From contig CALFSK010000020.1 in assembly GCA_937916845.1 (NCBI GenBank), forward strand, positions 27,152 to 91,151: a stretch of DNA of 64,000 nucleotides, written 5' to 3'. Of this stretch, positions 44,368 to 52,907 are shown one piece after another; position 1 is the stretch's first letter; each line of letters begins with the position of its first letter. The position numbers and the translations under genes were made by a program. Origin of the DNA: an uncultured Lactobacillus sp. GTDB lineage: Bacteria > Bacillota > Bacilli > Lactobacillales > Lactobacillaceae. Under the pieces are notes generated by a model. That model did not search any database. It saw nothing but the letters and a program-made list of their open reading frames with translations, and was not told the origin of the DNA.

Positions 44368-47139
44368 TTATTTAGCTAAGTGATGACGGACAATGGCTTT
44401 ACGTAATTCTTCAATTAAGATTAACGGAATCGGGATGCTAAGGAGTAATCCCCAGTCACGGCCCGCAATTCCGGTCGTATTGAACAGTCCCTGTAAGACG
44501 GGGACGTACATTAAGAGCGCAATTAAGATAATCTCAAAGCCAATCCCGAACCAAATGCGGTGGTTACTGAATAAGCCAATTTTGAAGACTGAGGTCAATT
44601 GGGTCCGACAGTTGATAGCCGCGGCAATTTGGCAAAAGACGATGGCTGCTAAAGTCATGGTCGTTGCCATCACGTAGACGTTTCCACTGGCTGCTAAGGC
44701 AACGTGTGGCCAACCGTGTAACCAGTTAACGAAGAAGTAGGCGACGGTTGAGAGCACCGACGCAATCATGCCGTACCAACCAAACGCTTTCCAAACAGTC
44801 GCTTTATTGAGGAGGTGGGCCGTACGGGCACGTGGTGGTTGGTCCATGATTCCGGGTTCACTCTTTTCAGCACCCAGACCAAGTGCGGGCAGCATGTCCG
44901 TTCCAAGGTCGACCGTTAAGATTTGCATAACGGTCAATGGAAGGGGAATCAATCCCCGTGAGAACAGGAAGAGTACGGACGGAATCGCTTCGGGAACGTT
45001 ACTGTTCAAAATATAGAGTAGAAACTTTTGTAAGTTACTGTAGACGGTCCGGCCCTCTTCAATGGCCGCGACGATCGAGGCAAAGTTATCATCGGTCAAA
45101 ATCATATCGGCCGCGTCTTTAGCGACGTCCGTCCCGGTGACACCCATGGCAATCCCGATGTCGGCTTGTTTCAGGGCGGGGGCGTCGTTCACGCCGTCAC
45201 CGGTCGAAGCGACGATTTCGCCGTTATGCTGGTTGGCTTTAACGATGCGGTACTTTTGTTCGGGGGCGACCCGGGCAAAAATGACTTCGTGTTTCACTGC
45301 CGCTTGCAGGTCGGAATCACTCATTTTGGTGAGCTCGTCCCCGGTAATAACGCGGACTTGGTCGTCGTCGATCCCGATTTTCATGGCAATGCTCTTAGCC
45401 GTCAGAGGACTGTCCCCGGTGACCATGATAATGCGAATGTTAGCACGATGGCATTTTTCAACGGCATCGTAAATCTCTGGCCGCGGTGGGTCCGCCATCA
45501 CGGTTAACCCAACGAAGGTTAAGTGTTGTTCCGTATTAGCAATTGTGCAATCAGCGCTGTCTGCGGGAAGTCCGTTCTGACCGTCAAATGGCCGGTAAGC
45601 GATGGCCATGGAACGCAACCCCTGAGCCGCGTAATGGCGGTTAGCGGCGTTGATTTTGGTAATATCTTCGTCCGTTAATGGTCGTGCGTGCCCGTTTTCT
45701 AGTAACTGATCACTGATGGCCAAAATACCATCTAAAGCCCCTTTGACGTAAATAACGGCCCCCGCATGATCGGGTTGCATGTGAATCGTGGTCATGCGCT
45801 TACGGTCAGAATCAAACGGTAGTTCTTGCACCCGGGGGTACTGCTTATTGAGCTGGTCTAAATCTAAACCGGATTTTTGTGCCAGCACCAAGTGAGCAGC
45901 TTCCGTAGGGGTCCCGATAATCTTGGGCTTGGCAGAAGTTTCTTCTTGAATTTCAGTGTCATTGTCGAGGGCGGCGACCCGGATGACAGTTGCGAGGGCC
46001 GGGTGCTGAGACAAGTCGATTGGTGCTTGGTTAAATTGAATTTGACCGTTGTTGACGTAGCCTTCACCACTGACCGTATATTCGCGGTCGGGAAGCCAGA
46101 CGTGGTTAATCGTCATTTGATTTTGGGTGAGGGTCCCGGTTTTATCTGAACAGATCACGGTCGTTTCGCCTAAGGTTTCCACGCTACTTAGTTCTTTGAC
46201 CAACGCGTGCTTTTTAGACATGCGGGTCACCCCTTGTGCTAGTGACAGGGTCACGGTTGGTAACAAACCTTCTGGAATGAAGGCGACAATCATGCCCAGT
46301 GCAAACACAAACGATTTCGCAATGGGGTAGTGGACAAAGAAGATAGCGGCAACGAAGAAAATTAACCCAATTAAAATGGCAATGAGCGAAATCTGCCGGG
46401 TCAAGCGGTCGAGTTCGGCGGTTAACGGGGAAACCGTATCTTTTTGGTGTTCCGTTAACGAGGCGATTTGACCGAATTCAGTCTGCATCCCGGTCTGGAT
46501 AGCGACCGCGGTGGCCGTCCCATTGACCGCAACGGTACCCGCATAAACGACATTTTGTTCCTCAAAGCGGCCGTCGCCCTTGGCATAGGTTGGCGTCTTG
46601 TCGACGGCTAGTGATTCGCCGGTCAACGCGGACTCGTCAACTTGTAGGGCCGTGGCTTCGATAATGCGCGCATCGGCTGAAATACTGTTACCAGCTTGAA
46701 TGGTAAAGACGTCACCGGGAACGAGGTCGTCGGCATCGATTTGCTGAGTAACGCCGTGACGCAAAACGTGGGTATAAGTTGGCAACATTTTTTTGAGAGA
46801 ATCCGTCGCCTTTTTTGCGGCGTGTTCCTGCCAATAACTGAAACAACCATTGATTAGGTTGACCGCCCAAATGGCAATCCCTAGTTCCAACATCCCGGTA
46901 AACATTGCGATGAGGCCACTGACCCAAAGTAGTAGGGCCATCAAGCTAGTAAAGTTTTTGATGAACGCTTTAAATTGTGAGCGAGACTTGGTTTGTTGAA
47001 TTGTGTTGGGACCGACTTCTTCTAGTCGATGTGCGGCGACGGTATCGGTTAATCCCGTTGGTTGCGTTTGTAAAGTTTTGTAAAACTGATCGACGGATAA
47101 GTGTGCTAATTGGTCGGTCGTCATCTTAGATTTAGACAT
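44368..47139 (-). CDS. P-type cation-transporting ATPase, Na,K/H,K-like (type II)
   Basis: 923 residues from ATG 47139 (GGGAGTG upstream). Phosphorylation site DKTGTLTQNQ (Asp about 331), TGES dephosphorylation loop, GDGVNDAPALKQADIG. Helix M4 reads PEGLLPTVTLSLA and M6 region DLGTDMLPALGLG, closer to the Na,K- and H,K-ATPase pattern (PEGLLATVT, DLGTDM) than to Ca2+ pumps. Ions moved cannot be settled from sequence; Na+, K+, H+ or Ca2+ are possible. Confidence 0.9.
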   Translation of the reverse strand: MSKSKMTTDQLAHLSVDQFYKTLQTQPTGLTDTVAAHRLEEVGPNTIQQTKSRSQFKAFIKNFTSLMALLLWVSGLIAMFTGMLELGIAIWAVNLINGCFSYWQEHAAKKATDSLKKMLPTYTHVLRHGVTQQIDADDLVPGDVFTIQAGNSISADARIIEATALQVDESALTGESLAVDKTPTYAKGDGRFEEQNVVYAGTVAVNGTATAVAIQTGMQTEFGQIASLTEHQKDTVSPLTAELDRLTRQISLIAILIGLIFFVAAIFFVHYPIAKSFVFALGMIVAFIPEGLLPTVTLSLAQGVTRMSKKHALVKELSSVETLGETTVICSDKTGTLTQNQMTINHVWLPDREYTVSGEGYVNNGQIQFNQAPIDLSQHPALATVIRVAALDNDTEIQEETSAKPKIIGTPTEAAHLVLAQKSGLDLDQLNKQYPRVQELPFDSDRKRMTTIHMQPDHAGAVIYVKGALDGILAISDQLLENGHARPLTDEDITKINAANRHYAAQGLRSMAIAYRPFDGQNGLPADSADCTIANTEQHLTFVGLTVMADPPRPEIYDAVEKCHRANIRIIMVTGDSPLTAKSIAMKIGIDDDQVRVITGDELTKMSDSDLQAAVKHEVIFARVAPEQKYRIVKANQHNGEIVASTGDGVNDAPALKQADIGIAMGVTGTDVAKDAADMILTDDNFASIVAAIEEGRTVYSNLQKFLLYILNSNVPEAIPSVLFLFSRGLIPLPLTVMQILTVDLGTDMLPALGLGAEKSEPGIMDQPPRARTAHLLNKATVWKAFGWYGMIASVLSTVAYFFVNWLHGWPHVALAASGNVYVMATTMTLAAIVFCQIAAAINCRTQLTSVFKIGLFSNHRIWFGIGFEIILIALLMYVPVLQGLFNTTGIAGRDWGLLLSIPIPLILIEELRKAIVRHHLAK

Positions 47140-47301
47140 CCTTTTCACTCCCGAAAACCGGCTAAAACAACTGTTGAAGCACGTGAAACGTTGTAATGAC
47201 GTGTTGTTGACGGCTTGGTCGGTAAATGTATCGATTACAATCCTTAGAATAGTCTCATTAGTTCGAAAATACTACCATAAAATCCAGACAAAAATGAGTT
47301 G

Positions 47302-47338
47302 TTTTCAAACTGAGACGCGTTCGGTATAATTGAGACGC
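47302..47338 (+). promoter_or_regulatory. Promoter with direct repeats flanking the -10
   Basis: -35 TTTTCA (47302-47307), -10 TATAAT (47325-47330), 17-bp spacer. TGAGACGC occurs at 47311-47318 and 47331-47338, 20 bp apart on the same helix face: a likely operator. Confidence 0.6.
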
Positions 47339-47344
47339 ATTTAT

Positions 47345-47445
47345 AAAATAGTGGTTAAACTCCGGACATTGCGTTCGGAGCCCCCACTGGCTGGTTCGTA
47401 AACTTCCCAGCATAAAAAACCAAGAACTTCACTTAATCGGAGGTA
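47345..47445 (+). promoter_or_regulatory. Structured leader, riboswitch candidate
   Basis: AGTGG (47350-47354) / CCACT (47384-47388) encloses CTCCGGAC (47360-47367) / GTTCGGAG (47373-47380). GGCTGG / CCAGC follows, then ATAAAAAACCAAG. CTCCG could also pair with the ribosome site CGGAG (47438-47442), and TGGTT could pair with AACCA instead of the hairpin. Upstream of nucleoside hydrolase and ECF S genes. Confidence 0.5.
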
Positions 47446-47450
47446 AGAAA

Positions 47451-48443
47451 ATGAATGCAACTCGTAACGTCATCATTGACTGTGATCCGGGCATTGATGA
47501 TAGTCTGGCGCTTTTGTTAGCGTTGAATTCACCAGAATTAAACGTGGTAGGGATCACGACGGTCTGTGGCAACGTCCCGACACACATTGGGGCACAAAAT
47601 GCGCTGAAAATGCTTGATTTGGTCGACCGGCTGGATATTCCAGTTTACCTAGGGGTGAATCGGCCGTTAAAAGTGGCGTACACAAGTGCACAAGATACGC
47701 ACGGTGACGACGGCCTGGGCAATAGTCATCTTCCCGAAGTCACCGCGGTGGGCCCGGCACAAGACGCCGTTCAGTTTATTGCGGATACCCTCACGGAAGA
47801 TCCGACAACGTCCATTTTGGCGCTGGGGCCTTTGACCAATATCGCGCAGGTACTGCAACGTGATCCGCAGTTATTTGAAAAAGTCGACCGGTTTACCTTG
47901 ATGGGCGGCAGTTATTTAAGTCACGGTAATTGTTCTCCGGTGGCAGAATACAATTTCTGGTGTGATCCGGATGCCGCACAGCTGGTCTTTGATCAGATGC
48001 CGGTGCCAATTCAAATGGTTGGCTTAGACGTGACCCGTAAAATTGTGCTCACGCCAAGTCTATTAGAATATATTCAAGCTATTAATCCTCAAATGGGGGC
48101 GTTGATTAAAAAGATCACCCGCTTCTATTTTGATTTTCATTGGCAGTATGAACGGGTGATTGGTTGCGTCATCAATGATCCGTTGGCCGTGGCTGCGTTT
48201 ATCGATCCTGAAATTTTGCACGGCTTTGAAAGCTTTACAACGGTGGCCGTGGACGGGGTCGCCCGTGGCCAGTCCATCGTGGATGCACATGACTTTTGGC
48301 ATGAGCCGGAGAACAGTCAAATCATGACGAACGTTGACGTTGAAGCGTTCTGGCGCTTGTTCTTAAGGCGGGTCGCGGGCGCAACTGATCCTGATTTAAC
48401 GCGGGTCCTACAACAACTTGGGGTGGCGCCATGCACAAAATAA
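47451..48443 (+). CDS. Inosine-uridine-type nucleoside hydrolase
   Basis: 330 residues. N-terminal calcium site IIDCDPGIDDSLALLL (Asp10, Asp12, Asp16, Asp17) is diagnostic of IUNH nucleoside hydrolases; PVYLGVNRPL, FTLMGGSY and EYNFWCDPDAAQ follow. Releases a base from a ribonucleoside. It overlaps an ECF S-component gene by 13 bases and lies behind a structured leader, so it may act on an imported modified nucleoside (for example a queuosine-type compound); this is inference. Confidence 0.92.
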   Translation: MNATRNVIIDCDPGIDDSLALLLALNSPELNVVGITTVCGNVPTHIGAQNALKMLDLVDRLDIPVYLGVNRPLKVAYTSAQDTHGDDGLGNSHLPEVTAVGPAQDAVQFIADTLTEDPTTSILALGPLTNIAQVLQRDPQLFEKVDRFTLMGGSYLSHGNCSPVAEYNFWCDPDAAQLVFDQMPVPIQMVGLDVTRKIVLTPSLLEYIQAINPQMGALIKKITRFYFDFHWQYERVIGCVINDPLAVAAFIDPEILHGFESFTTVAVDGVARGQSIVDAHDFWHEPENSQIMTNVDVEAFWRLFLRRVAGATDPDLTRVLQQLGVAPCTK

Positions 48444-48979
48444 AGACGCGGACTCTGACGTTATTAGCGTTATGCATTGCGTTAAACGTGGTTGGTGCTA
48501 ATATCGCGCTCATGCTGAAACTCCCAATTTATTTAGATTCAATTGGGACGGTTTTAGCCGCGGCCGTTTTTGGTCCACTAGGCGGGATGCTAGTCGGGGG
48601 TGCGTCCGCACTGTTGGCTGGGATCACTGACCTATACGCCCTATTCTTCATGCCAGTTCAACTTTTGACAGGGTGCGTCGCTGGGTTGTTATACCGGCGG
48701 TTTAAACCGGGAACTTGGCGGTCTAACTGGTGGATGGCGTTGGCCATCTCACTGCCAGGGACCGTGGTCAGCACGCTCATTACGGTGATCTTATTTCACG
48801 GAATTACGTCATCGGGCTCCAGCATGCTTGTCCAAGTGTTGCTCGGTACCGGGATGAGCAAGGTAGCGTCGGTCTTTCTGATTCAAATTGCGACCGACTA
48901 CTTGGACCGGTTTATCACGGTTTACGTCGTAGCGCTTGTTTACCGGATACTACGGTATCGGTTACCGCAAGCCAACTAA
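48431..48979 (+). CDS. ECF transporter S component
   Basis: 182 residues, six helices, with TLTLLALCIALNVVGANIAL and GGMLVGGASALLAGI typical of ECF S proteins. Translationally coupled to the nucleoside hydrolase, which suggests a nucleobase, nucleoside or precursor as substrate. The shared energising module EcfAA'T is encoded elsewhere. Terminator downstream. Confidence 0.85.
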   Translation: MHKIKTRTLTLLALCIALNVVGANIALMLKLPIYLDSIGTVLAAAVFGPLGGMLVGGASALLAGITDLYALFFMPVQLLTGCVAGLLYRRFKPGTWRSNWWMALAISLPGTVVSTLITVILFHGITSSGSSMLVQVLLGTGMSKVASVFLIQIATDYLDRFITVYVVALVYRILRYRLPQAN

Positions 48980-48999
48980 GGTAAACTAACTCAAAAATT

Positions 49000-49047
49000 T
49001 TAAATGGCATTTCAGACGTGTTAAACTTTCTGGAATGCCATTTTTGA
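49000..49047 (+). terminator. Terminator after ECF S gene
   Basis: AAATGGCATTTCAGA pairs with TCTGGAATGCCATTTTT; CAGA apex. Confidence 0.85.
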
Positions 49048-49092
49048 TTCGTAATAAAATGCCACGACTAGCAATTAATTGGGGTGAACCGC

Positions 49093-49123
49093 TTGACCCT
49101 GACGTGGCGTCACCCCTTATGCT
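49093..49123 (+). promoter_or_regulatory. MerR-type autoregulated promoter
   Basis: -35 TTGACC (49093-49098), -10 TATGCT (49118-49123), 19-bp spacer with TGACG-TGG-CGTCA (49100-49112) dyad; GGGGTGA/TCACCCC flanks it. Drives the downstream TipAS-type merR gene. Confidence 0.75.
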
Positions 49124-49149
49124 AAGTCGTGTTGAAAGGAAGGGTGACC

Positions 49150-49920
49150 ATGACATATCAGACAAAACAACTCGCTAATTTGGCGGGCGTCAGTGTGCGG
49201 ACTTTGCGCTACTATGACCAGATTGGATTACTAAAACCAGCTTGGGTCGGGGCCAATGGGTACCGGTACTATGAAAACGCCCAAGTGAACCGGCTACAAC
49301 AAATCTGTTTGTATCGCGCCATGCAATTGCCGCTAGCGGAGATTCAAAAGTTATTAGCGCAAACCACTGATCAGCAGGTCGTCAGCCTTCAACACCAATA
49401 TCAATCGTTACTGCAACAGCGGGAACATTTAGATCAACTGTTGACCCTGGTGCAGACGACGATTCAAACTCAGCGGGAGGAAACGACAATGACTAATAAC
49501 AATGATGAAGCGAAGTTTAAGGCGTTTAAAGCGGCTCAGTTAGCTCAAAATGAAGAACAGTACGGGGATGAGCTCCGAGAACGGTACGATGAACCGATAA
49601 TTGAGCAGTCCCGGACCAAGTATGCAAATTTGAGTGCGGCCGATTATCAGCAGATGCAAGCAATTGAAGCTGAATTGGTGACAGATTTAGCCGCATTGTT
49701 GAAGCAACCGACGTTGGATGATGGGTTAGCACGGCAAGTGTATCAGCTTCACCGGCAGTGGCTCAGCTTTACGTGGCCCCATTACACGGCGACAATGCAC
49801 CGTGGCTTAGCTGATATGTACGTGGGGGATGACCGGTTCACTAAATATTATGATCAGCGTGCTGGCGTTGGTGCGACGGCGGTACTGGTTGAGAGTATTA
49901 AAAAGTATGCGCAGGATTAA
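49150..49920 (+). CDS. MerR family regulator with TipAS drug-sensing domain
   Basis: 256 residues from ATG 49150 (AAAGGAAGGGTG upstream). Winged helix TKQLANLAGVSVRTLRYYDQIGLLKP, coiled coil, then a C-terminal helical domain containing RTKYANLSAADYQQMQAIEAEL and LHRQWLSFTWPHYTATMHRGLADMYVGDDRFTKYYDQRAGVG, the TipAS fold that binds thiopeptides and other antibiotics. Likely autoregulated from the 19-bp spacer promoter upstream. No transporter gene is adjacent. Confidence 0.9.
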   Translation: MTYQTKQLANLAGVSVRTLRYYDQIGLLKPAWVGANGYRYYENAQVNRLQQICLYRAMQLPLAEIQKLLAQTTDQQVVSLQHQYQSLLQQREHLDQLLTLVQTTIQTQREETTMTNNNDEAKFKAFKAAQLAQNEEQYGDELRERYDEPIIEQSRTKYANLSAADYQQMQAIEAELVTDLAALLKQPTLDDGLARQVYQLHRQWLSFTWPHYTATMHRGLADMYVGDDRFTKYYDQRAGVGATAVLVESIKKYAQD

Positions 49921-49929
49921 GTAGTATCT

Positions 49930-50040
49930 AAGTCCATGAAAATAAGCTACTTGTAAACTATTCCGGTTGCCACTGATGATATGCGGTCGTGGGACCTGGT
50001 CAAGCTTGAGGAGCGGTATTGCCCCTCGTCCGGAACAATC
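49930..50040 (+). repeat. R1 palindromic element, copy E (truncated)
   Basis: Left flank AAGCTACTTGTAAACTATTC and TTGCCACTGATGATATGCGGTCGTGG as in copies D and F. The element stops near 50035 without the right half; a terminator follows. Confidence 0.75.
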
Positions 50041-50049
50041 TTTAGTCAG

Positions 50050-50103
50050 TTAAAATAGTGCCGTGAATAGAATAATTACATTCTGTTCATAGCACTATTT
50101 TAT
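50050..50103 (+). terminator. Hairpin terminator after TipAS regulator region
   Basis: AAAATAGTGC...GAATAGAAT pairs with ATTCTGTTC...GCACTATTTT. Confidence 0.85.
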
Positions 50104-50172
50104 TTGGTCAAACGTTGGCGAGTGGTATATTTAACTTAGTTAATCAGATTACTGAATTAAGGGGTTGGCAAG

Positions 50173-50769
50173 ATGAATAAAGGACGGGTCGAAGCGTTTA
50201 CCGATGCTGTGGTGGCCATTGTATTGACGATTATGGTATTGGAGTTTGACGTGCCGAATGAGCCGACATTTGCGGCCCTAGCGGAGAATGGAAGCTATTT
50301 GATTGCGTACTTGATTAGTTTCCTGTTTATCGGTGTGGCGTGGTATAACCACCATTACATGCTGACGTTAACGAAACATATCACGAAACGGATTTATTGG
50401 CTGAACAATTTTTGGATTCTCACGATGTCGTTACTACCAGTGTCGACGGCTTGGGCTGGGAAGTTTATTGATCAGCCACAACCAGAATTGTTCTATTTCA
50501 TTATCTTTATCCTATGGACAATTGCCTACGCAATACTTTCACGTGCAATCGCACAGGCTAATGTGGCCGATCATCCTAAAATTGCAGCAAAGATTCAGGC
50601 GATGCCGGCTTATCGGATTCATGCCAATGTTTTTTTCTGGGCGATTGCGGTAATCGTCGTTTTTATGATTATCTTTGTCTGGCCACCATTATCCATGGTG
50701 TTTACGGTGATTGAACTGATTCTGATGGCGCTGCGCACGCCCGCTGACAGTGATAAGATTGCTGAGTAG
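50173..50769 (+). CDS. TMEM175/DUF1211 family membrane protein
   Basis: 198 residues, six helices in two triplets; MNKGRVEAFTDAVVAIVLTIMVLEF is the TMEM175-family N-terminal signature (bacterial TMEM175 are potassium channels). Only one DUF1211 unit, as in bacterial tetrameric forms. TTAACTTAGTTAA palindrome lies about 30 bases before it. Function as a K+ channel is probable but not proven for this protein. Confidence 0.85.
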   Translation: MNKGRVEAFTDAVVAIVLTIMVLEFDVPNEPTFAALAENGSYLIAYLISFLFIGVAWYNHHYMLTLTKHITKRIYWLNNFWILTMSLLPVSTAWAGKFIDQPQPELFYFIIFILWTIAYAILSRAIAQANVADHPKIAAKIQAMPAYRIHANVFFWAIAVIVVFMIIFVWPPLSMVFTVIELILMALRTPADSDKIAE

Positions 50770-50779
50770 TGAAAGTCTG

Positions 50780-50833
50780 TGTCAAGAGGCGGAAAAACTG
50801 CCTTTTGGTGCACGTTTCGACCATCACAATAGG
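50780..50833 (+). repeat. R2 element, partial copy e (right end only)
   Basis: Only the right arm and tail: CTGCCTTTTGGTGCACGTTTCGACCATCACAATAGG, leading into a terminator as in the other copies. Confidence 0.7.
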
Positions 50834-50873
50834 AAAAAGCCATTCGAAATTATTTTTTCGAATGGCTTTTTGA
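50834..50873. terminator. Bidirectional terminator with R2 tail
   Basis: AAAAAGCCATTCGAA pairs with TTCGAATGGCTTTTT. Confidence 0.9.
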
Positions 50874-50971
50874 GTTTTGTACCTGACTTTTGTAAGACCA
50901 AATACTGATAGATGAAATGGGTGACAAAAGGGATGCGTGCTATTTTTCTGTGATAAGGGTCAAAATTTCCG

Positions 50972-51649
50972 TTAGTCTGTCCGGGTCATCTTACCATCTT
51001 CAATTTGATAGACAACGTCGCAGTTACTAATTAAGCGCTGATCATGGGTGACCATGACGATGGCTTTATTGTGGTGATGCGCTTCGTCAGCTAGTCGTTT
51101 CACAACGTCAATTGAACGGGGGGTATCCAGACTAGCGGTTGGTTCATCGGCGAGAATCACACTCGGGTTATTGTAAAGTGCGCGCGCAATGGCCACCCGT
51201 TGACGTTCACCACCGGACAATTCGTTAGGATAAGCATCCTTAACGTCGCCTAGGGCCAATTCATCGAGTAATTTTAAGGTTGCTGATTTTTGAAAGGCGC
51301 GGTGAGCCATTTTATCGACTAATTTAAACTGTTCAGTGACGGTCAAAAAAGGAATTAAGTTGGAGCTTTGAAGAATAAAGCCAATTTCATTAAAGCGGTA
51401 GGCTAGGCGCTGTTTTTCACTCTGTTGCGTCAAGGCTTGCCCGTTGAGGAGGACTTTGCCGCTAGTCGGGGTTTGTAGCCCGGCCGCAATGGTCAAAAAA
51501 GTACTCTTTCCGGAACCGGAAGGCCCAATGATGGCTACAAATTCTCCGGCGTTGACCCGAAAGTTGGCGTCAGCGAGTGCGGTGACCGCGGTATGACCAT
51601 GGCCAAATTCTTTATTGATATGTTGTAATTCTAAAACGCTAGTTGACAT
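50972..51649 (-). CDS. hrtA: ABC transporter ATP-binding protein, HrtA-like
   Basis: 225 residues. Walker A GPSGSGKST (about residue 41), [17 protein letters not shown] and ILADEPTASLD. With the permease 12 bases upstream it forms a MacB-like pair whose permease matches the heme exporter HrtB in length and layout. Terminal stop near 50972. Symbol tentative. Confidence 0.85.
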   Translation of the reverse strand: MSTSVLELQHINKEFGHGHTAVTALADANFRVNAGEFVAIIGPSGSGKSTFLTIAAGLQTPTSGKVLLNGQALTQQSEKQRLAYRFNEIGFILQSSNLIPFLTVTEQFKLVDKMAHRAFQKSATLKLLDELALGDVKDAYPNELSGGERQRVAIARALYNNPSVILADEPTASLDTPRSIDVVKRLADEAHHHNKAIVMVTHDQRLISNCDVVYQIEDGKMTRTD

Positions 51650-51661
51650 AGTGAGTCCTCC

Positions 51662-52729
51662 TTATCCGATGGCAACAACGGGATCGATTTTGGCAACGGT
51701 TCGCCATGAAAGCAAAGCGCCAACGACCGCTGCGCCCAGTAACGCTAAACTGTAAATACCAAAGGCTTGCCAGTTGATTACGAACGGCAACCCGGCTGGC
51801 ATAATTTGTGCTAAGCCAACCGTGATGGCGAGGCCTAACCCAATACCAATCAGCGCCATGACGACACTCTGACTGAGTAGCGCAGCGATAATGTGGCTGG
51901 TTCCAATGCCTTGAACTTTCAAAACGCCAAACAAGGCTTGTTTTTGAAGGGTTAAGACGAACATGAAAATTCCGATGACTGCTAGGGCAATCACGAATAG
52001 GAAGTAAATCATGGTGTTTAGTGTCAGTTGTTCAGCGCTGTAACCCGGAAGGTTATCAATAAAAGTAGCAATGCTCATGCGTTGCAAGTTGCCATGATGA
52101 GTGGTTTTAAAATGACTCTTTTTAGTTACGAACGCGTTGATCGGTTGTTGTTTACCGGTCGTAATGGGACTGTTCTTTAAACGATTGATTGTTGACGTAT
52201 CCGTGTAGACGGTCGGCGCAATACTGTAAGTGCTGCTGGCGTACGTCCCCACGATTTTAACGGTCCGTTTCGTTGTTCCAATGCGGACCTTTTGGCCAAT
52301 GTGGTAGCCCTTGTCCTTTAGCGTTGCCGAAATTAATAACTGATTTTTGCCGTTGATTTTATGACCGCTGACAACGGTAGGCATCAAGAAACTGTTACGG
52401 CTAGTCCCAAATGCGCTGGCCGTCGTTTTTAAGTGGTTGTTGCTTGTCCGCAACGTTCCAGACAAGTTTGATAGGGGCGCAACCGTGTTGCCATCAATAT
52501 GTTTTTTATCAGCCAGCGTTAACTGTGAGGCAGATAACGTTTGGTTGGCGTTTTTATTCAGGTAAACGGTCGTCGCGTGCCACTGATCCACGGCTTGCCG
52601 GTTTCCGTTAGAAAGACCATTCGCTAATCCCGCTAACATGAAGACGACGAGGGCGATTAGTAGTAAAACCCCACTCAGTAGACTGTAGCGGAGCTTTTCG
52701 TGTCGCATTTCCTTTAATCCTAGATACAT
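51662..52729 (-). CDS. hrtB: ABC permease, HrtB-like heme exporter
   Basis: 355 residues. MYLGLKEMRHEKLRYSLLSG N-terminal anchor, an extracytoplasmic domain (about residues 45-230), and C-terminal FtsX helices with MQK-type FGVLKVQGIGTSHIIAALLSQ and KIDPVVAIG end. This resembles HrtB of Staphylococcus and Lactococcus, which exports toxic heme. Upstream palindrome TTATCAAGTGATAA could be the operator of a TetR-type regulator, but none is adjacent. Confidence 0.8.
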   Translation of the reverse strand: MYLGLKEMRHEKLRYSLLSGVLLLIALVVFMLAGLANGLSNGNRQAVDQWHATTVYLNKNANQTLSASQLTLADKKHIDGNTVAPLSNLSGTLRTSNNHLKTTASAFGTSRNSFLMPTVVSGHKINGKNQLLISATLKDKGYHIGQKVRIGTTKRTVKIVGTYASSTYSIAPTVYTDTSTINRLKNSPITTGKQQPINAFVTKKSHFKTTHHGNLQRMSIATFIDNLPGYSAEQLTLNTMIYFLFVIALAVIGIFMFVLTLQKQALFGVLKVQGIGTSHIIAALLSQSVVMALIGIGLGLAITVGLAQIMPAGLPFVINWQAFGIYSLALLGAAVVGALLSWRTVAKIDPVVAIG

Positions 52730-52754
52730 GCTACGAACCTTCTTCCAATTTGAC

Positions 52755-52768
52755 TTATCAAGTGATAA
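52755..52768 (-). promoter_or_regulatory. Palindromic operator upstream of hrtB-like gene
   Basis: TTATCAAGTGATAA, a 14-bp palindrome with a central two-base spacer, about 26 bases before the permease gene; a TAATAT-like -10 on the minus strand lies a few bases upstream of it. Confidence 0.55.
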
Positions 52769-52907
52769 ATGAATATTAGAAGCATAACACGCTTAATTCG
52801 CAAATTCAAATTTTTATTTATTAATCGATAATTTGAGCTTAATTATTACGAACTTATCAGGAAGGCTGGTATGATAAAGTTAACGAATAGAGAGGCAGGT
52901 TTTATTG

